From Morella rubra (taxonomy: Eukaryota > Streptophyta > Magnoliopsida > Fagales > Myricaceae), in contig CM025851.1 in NCBI GenBank assembly GCA_003952965.2, positions 12,742,942-12,806,941 on the forward strand: 64,000 bases of DNA, in the 5' to 3' direction. Numbering within the stretch: position 1 is the first letter of the stretch; every line of letters starts with the position of its first letter. The notes below the pieces were generated by a model. It made no database searches and had not been told where the DNA came from. It saw nothing but the letters and a program-made list of their open reading frames with translations. Made by a program: the position numbers and the translations under genes. Positions 58,959 to 64,000 of the stretch are shown here, one piece after another.

Positions 58959-60348
58959 CTGCAGCAAGTGAAATAATAGTTAATGTTGTACATGAAAAGC
59001 ATGCATGCAATAGTATTATAAATCAGCAATAGCATTATAGCATACTACACTTTTTATTATGCTATAAGTCATAAACCAGTGCATACAATATCATTATTAT
59101 ATGTCAGCAATAGCAGTAAAAATATTATATACTAGTGCTATAGTATATAGTATACTATACTATAATCATGCTTATATTATACGTATACTATAATCATTAT
59201 TATAGTATATGCACGGTATAATATAATCAGTCATAAACCAGACAACATACTAGAATAACAGGAATTGTATTATTATAAGATTATTATATTATAATCCTCA
59301 ACCAATGCATACTATAATAGCATTGTAGTATACTATGTTTCAAAACAAGCAGTTAGGGTTTAGCAGCTCGTTTCATTTACTAAACAATAATATAGAACAA
59401 CACAGTGTTGTGTTTACAAAACAGAATAGGATAACATAAATTTACTAACATGTGCGGTGGCATGCAACAGACAAACAATAAAGTACAAGACAAAGACAAA
59501 GACAAAGACAAAGCAAATTCATGTTCAATAACTGTGTAGGACCACATTGGCATATTAAATTGTAAACCCTAACACTTTCACAGCAGTGGGGGACCACACC
59601 TCATAAAGCACAATGTTAAAAAAAGGGGCAGGAATTAGTTCAGTAGTAGGACACTATCACAGTAGTGGGAAACAATACACGTTGTTCCCCATTGAGATAG
59701 TAAAAAAAAGGGGTCAACAAACCCAATGTTAACAAGACCCACCTTCACAACACAATGGACCACACCAGAATCAATAGAAAAGCTAAACAAGTATATAATG
59801 ACCACAAAGCAGTCCAGAACCCAAATTAGAATCAAATTTGCGTGAGTGACGCTGTCGGAAATTTGCGACTTCGATGGTCACCTGTCTCTTCTTTCTTGCT
59901 CCTTTTGTAATTTACGATTGCAATGTTTGTTTGATTTCTTCAAGCAGGGAATGAAGATGGGGGTTCGATTGTGACTTTCTTTGGGGGAAAAGGTTAGGGC
60001 TCAAAGTCTGCGTAATTGGGGTTGGGGATGGGGGATCGAGATTTCATTGTTCAAAATGGTAGAACACAAAACGCAAGTTTAATTAAATACGTGGCATGGC
60101 TTGCGTGGCACGTGACATGGTGCAGCTAAGGAGAGAGATATTGTGTGTCCACGTGTTAGCTCGTGATTGGGGATGATGTGGGCCTCCGTTAGACATATGG
60201 AAGAAAACATTAAATTGGTGGGACCACACTGACGGAGGGACTTTTTTGGGAAGACGTATGAAGAACAGGGACCAAAATCAACCAAATTGAAGTACAGGGA
60301 TTTTTTTGGGAAATGGTAAACCACAGGGACTGTATTTGCATTTAAGCC

Positions 60349-60357
60349 TAAAATATA
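60349..60357. repeat. Right 9-bp target duplication of the MULE
   Basis: TAAAATATA, identical to 55475-55483. Confidence 0.9.
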
Positions 60358-60578
60358 ATTGATATATACTGATTCTTTAACTATAGAACTACATTTGGAC
60401 AAAAAAATCTCCAACCAACAAAAAATATAATTGAAGAAAATGTTACACCGACGCGTAACACGTCCTCCGACGCTTTCTTTAGATATATAATGAAAAACAC
60501 GGCACCCTACTCATCACGTGATGTTTCTGACTTCGATGCCACAATAAATTTTGGTTTTTCTCCCAACCCATATACTCA
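60358..60578. other. Short spacer between MULE and CACTA-type element
   Basis: No features seen. Confidence 0.4.
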
Positions 60579-61270
60579 CACTATAAGAATTTTGGGCTTT
60601 TGGGACGGATTTTGTTTGGGACGGCCAAAAAACCATCCCTAAAGGGTGTTAAAGAACATCTTTAGGGACGGGTACCTCTTTCCGTCCCAAATAAACTGGC
60701 AGGAAAAATTTTGGGACGGCAACATTCTGTCCCAAAAATACTTCAGGTTTGGACTAATATATGGTTGTTCAAACCATGTTTTTGGGACAGTTAGAGAACG
60801 TCCCAATAAAGAAACAAGTTCAAACTAATTATAATAAAGTTCGACTACACTTTTGGGACGGGAAACAAATGTCCCAATAATGTACAAGTTGGGACTACAA
60901 AATATCAAGTTGACACTAACTAGACTAGTGCGAACTTTACTTTTGTAGGTGTGAACTAATGTGGTATTTGACTGTTAAATTTCCCTTGTTCGACACCTGT
61001 CTAAAATTTGATTTATTTAAACTTGTCCGAACTAGGTATATCCTAGTTCAAACGGTTCAGACAAGCAGATCGATGCGATGTGATGTGACCCTTCATTAAA
61101 TGCGTCAATTTCGTTCGAACTTCAAAAATATCAGTTGAAACTTGTATAACTGGGATAACAGTGCTAACTAAAGTTATTGTAGTGTGAACTACAAAATGGT
61201 AAGTTCTAACTATGTTAGCAGATACACACATGTGGATGGATATTTTTTCTAACATCTTTCTTTGTTTGCA

Positions 61271-61922
61271 GGCATCGTACGACATCACCCTGAGGGGGGT
61301 GTCGGTTACATTCTCGCCGACAAGATCAGCGAATTTTTGGGTATTGCCCGACCTGAGAGCCCTTCGTACCCCGACCGGGAGGAGGAGATAGCTGACCGTC
61401 TGATGCTATCTAATAGTGAGCTGTACAAGTTGCTGACTGGGAAGGAGGAAGTCCCAGACCACTTGCCAAACATCCCTCACAGTGCCATGACGGACTTCTT
61501 CAGAATGCTACACTTGATAGTCGCATACAATATTGACCCTCGTCGGTGCACCAGTGAGGCGAGCTTTGAGAGAGTGAAGCTCATGGTCTACATTGTGAGG
61601 GGGGTCCCAGTGGACCTCCCATCACTGATCTTTTGGAATATCATGAAGGAAGCAGATTCTTCGAGGTGAGTGGTGTTCCTTACGGCCTCCTCTTGACAAA
61701 CTTCTTAGATGCTACTGAGGTCCTTCACATGTTGAGGAGGACAGACAAAAGCCTTCCGATCCGATCTGCTTATAGATGTTAAGGAAGAGCAGATCGTAGC
61801 TCAAATGGGGTAAGGGAGTGGTAGACGACGCAACTCGACCCGCTGGGCCACCAAGCTTCTTGAACGCTTCGGTTGGCTTGAGGATCTCGTTAGAAAGAGG
61901 TTCGACCGGCAGCAGGACAGAT
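61271..61922 (+). pseudogene. Frameshifted 'putative plant transposon protein' gene
   Basis: After an acceptor TTTGTTTGCAG the sequence reads ASYDITLRGVSVTFS. It then shifts frame near 61316 into DKISEFLGIARPESPSYPDR, then NIPHSAMTDFFRMLHLIVAY and FERVKLMVYIVRGVPVDLPS. A second shift at about 61668 leads to EVSGVPYGLLLTNFL. A third frame holds RWATKLLERFGWLEDLVRKR and ends near 61922. I recognise the style of the plant Transposase_32 family ('putative plant transposon protein'), whose enzymology is undefined. The same gene is seen, more decayed, at 26.0-26.5 kb. At least two frameshifts rule out a full protein. Confidence 0.6.
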
Positions 61923-63799
61923 AGATTAGTTGGGGAACAAGGTCGAGCGCCTTAGCGGTTCGGTCGATGTGATGTAGAGGACGGTTGATTCACTTTAGTA
62001 GTCTAGTTTTTATTTTATGTCTTCTTTTTGGGTTATGTACTTATTTTGGGATAGTGTTATTTTTGACACTTTGATATGTTTATTTTGTTGGTTTTGTACT
62101 TATTTTGGATATGATGGACACTTCTTTATGGACAATTGTTATCTTTATGTTTATATTGCTGGTTTGTACTAATTTTTTTATGTTTATGTCTCTTTTTTTT
62201 TAATTAAGTTACGTTATCAAATGAAAGCGTTCAAGGTAAAAAAGTATTAATGGAACTTTATATAACCCAAGAAGCCAAGAATAATTTTTGCAAAACATAC
62301 AATTTTAACCAATGAACACATAAAAATTCCAAACACTTAAATATTGTGGGAGTTTGAGTGAAACTAGAGTGAACTCGGTTTCAACTGAAAAATTTAAGTC
62401 CGCACTTACTATAACTCAGTGTGCATTTGAAACTTTCGGTGCCAACTAACATTTCTAAAATTCGAACAATAACAGAGTTAGAGTTCAAACTACAACACAG
62501 TTCAGACGTTGATAATTTAGTTTGAATAGAACGGAAAGTTCGAAACACTAATTTTACTAGTTCGCACTTTCAATTTTTTTTTTTCCGCAGGATTCCTCCT
62601 ACCATGTTAAAGTTCACGTTTTTATATGGAAGTAAACATCAAAATGATGTCGTACTTACCAATTCAAACTTCTGTTTTATTGGTTTGACTAGTTTGCTCG
62701 AGGTTCAAACTAAGTCACATGAATTCTGTACCCAGTTCGAACTTGAAAATTTTAATTTTCGCGGGCTTCCTCCGGCCACGTTAAAATGAACGTTTTAAGT
62801 TGAAACTAAAACATCAAAACGACGTCGCATGAACCAGTTAGAACTGAGGCTACCTTAGTTTGGACTACCCTAATCACTTTAATTTGCCATGACTGTCATT
62901 CCAAGTTCGAACTTATATGTTCTAGTCCGACTAATGTATATTGAGTTCACACATTTATATGTTCTAGTTTGAACATGTATTTCATTTGACTTTCATGTGA
63001 CCGCGCAAATTTTGTTTCCTGGCATTTTCAGTCTGAATTGGTATAGGTAAGTGCGAACGACCTTATGTTAGTTCGAACATATTTGTTTTTAGTTCGAACG
63101 AATTTATGTTAGTGCGAACTATATATTCACATTGGATTACTCATTATGGTAATGTGTGTTAAACTCATTATATTACTACGATGTACCTACCATATTTTTA
63201 TTACATGTACACTAAAATGTGTTAAATGTCGTCTTTATTTCATGTACCTACCATGTTGTGATCATATGTACACCAATGAAGTGATGAAGATCATTATGCT
63301 AACTTGAGGACATTGATAATGAGTGTAGCACATGTGAGTTAATGTGTGATAAACTCATTTTGTTAGAATGTGTTTAATACAGTTTGATAACCCGGTGATA
63401 TTATGAGCACATTAGTATAGATGTGTAAGACGTGTTAAGCAAATGTATGTTAGAGTTGGCACATTAGTAATAAGTGTAGCACGTGTGTTAATATGTGTTA
63501 CACTCCAAGGTGTTAAGGAGTGCTAACTCAAATTGATGTACCTACCATGTTTTGTTCACATTATTTTCATCATTAGAAAGTGTTAATCAAATTATGATTG
63601 AATTGTAAATTGATACGTGTTTTTTAAATGATTGTAGTCTGTTTAACGTTCGAACTGCGAATATTACGTTCGAACTGGCCAAACACAAGTTACGTCTTCG
63701 TAATGTCCAGTGCGAACTAAGTCGAGAATAAGTCCAAACTAAGATATCTACAAACGGCGCGTAATGATTAGTTCGGACCAATATATATACACTCCCAAT

Positions 63800-63821
63800 C
63801 ATATATATATATATATATATC
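63800..63821. repeat. (AT)n microsatellite
   Basis: About 11 AT units. Confidence 0.8.
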
Positions 63822-64000
63822 TAGTAGGAACATATATTTTGCCTGAGTGGGGGCAAAAAAAAATATTTTGTCTGAGTTTCGAATGACCGCTCAAAAATAT
63901 TTTGTCTGAGTTTCGCCTGAGTGGTGATCACCCTGCTTCAGCTTTGAACTCCTAGACACTGATAAGGAGGTCAGGTTATTACGACCCATGTGCATAATTT

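Larger units (their letters stand above)
55484..60348. mobile_element. Mutator-like element (MULE), transposase-deleted
   Basis: A 4,865-bp element with inverted repeats of about 245 bp (55484-55729 and 60104-60348; starts GGC(A/T)TAAATGC, then GTCCCTGTGGTTTACCA). It is flanked by exact 9-bp duplications TAAAATATA. It contains two outward-in genes: a GRF zinc-finger gene (plus) and a MULE transposase gene (minus) that lacks its catalytic core. The TIRs contain CACGTGNC-type words and would hold both promoters. It is non-autonomous as it stands. Confidence 0.92.
60579..64000 (+). mobile_element. CACTA-type element, left end and body (right end not found)
   Basis: It begins CACTATAAGAATTTTGGGC, a typical CACTA terminus. 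The first 320 bp hold repeated TTTGGGACGG / CCGTCCCAAA words in both orientations (60603-60890), the usual form of CACTA subterminal repeats. A decayed transposon gene lies at 61271-61922. The rest (60900-63780) is filled with GTTCGAAC-like words. No ATTCTTATAGTG end is visible before the window ends, so the element continues or is truncated. Confidence 0.65.

Noticed and set aside
1..64000. Search for tRNA, rRNA, CRISPR arrays and known miRNA precursors
   Set aside because: By eye I saw no tRNA with matching A- and B-box, no rRNA, no regularly spaced repeats and no familiar miRNA. A covariance-model scan would be needed to exclude small RNAs.

Overview
This is plant nuclear DNA, most likely from a woody eudicot (a Fagales-like tree is a guess from the style of its transposons, not proven). 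It is AT-rich, has GT-AG introns and TATA boxes, and shows no operons, CRISPR arrays, rRNA genes or recognisable tRNA genes. Host genes are sparse. Three look real: two intronless AP2/ERF transcription factor genes of group IX (an ERF096/098-like gene at 7395-7859, minus; an ERF1-like gene at 21717-22376, plus) and one intronless DUF2828/vWA-domain gene at 37976-39796, plus, whose C-terminus carries an apparent frameshift. A small secreted proline-rich gene at about 49.1-49.4 kb looks broken. Everything else is transposons, MITEs, duplications and featureless intergenic DNA.

Layout. 0-7 kb: MITEs, and a diverged TIR element (about 1.9-4.4 kb) with a hAT element nested in it (8-bp target duplication). 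7-22 kb: the divergent ERF pair, about 14 kb apart, with five or six MITEs between. 23.5-28.1 kb: a TIR element filled with GTCCGNACG-like words and carrying a decayed plant transposon gene. 28.7-33.3 kb: a tandem duplication, one copy of which is split by a CACTA-type element (29361-32211) carrying fragments of a SKOR/GORK potassium channel gene and of a nicastrin-like gene. 33.3-37.7 kb: nothing clear. 38-39.9 kb: DUF2828 gene. 40-45 kb: repeats, including an LTR-like remnant. 45245-48764: a 5'-truncated LINE between exact 15-bp duplications. 50214-54116: a second CACTA-type element of the same family, inverted, carrying a LAMMER (AFC-type) kinase fragment. 55484-60348: a MULE with about 245-bp TIRs and an exact 9-bp duplication, carrying a GRF zinc-finger gene and a transposase gene whose catalytic core is deleted. 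60579-end: the left end and body of another CACTA-type element.

The most interesting signals are: (1) two sister CACTA-type elements that share both ends and a common leader but carry different captured host exons, one of them with a paralogous empty site in the window; (2) a class of TIR elements filled end to end, not only near their ends, with degenerate near-palindromic words (TTCGAA / TCCGGA type) whose consensus differs between elements; (3) a frameshift plus in-frame 36-bp duplication at the end of the DUF2828 gene; (4) conserved pairing of group IX ERF genes. All family assignments come from reading the sequence and from memory of the families; no database search was run.
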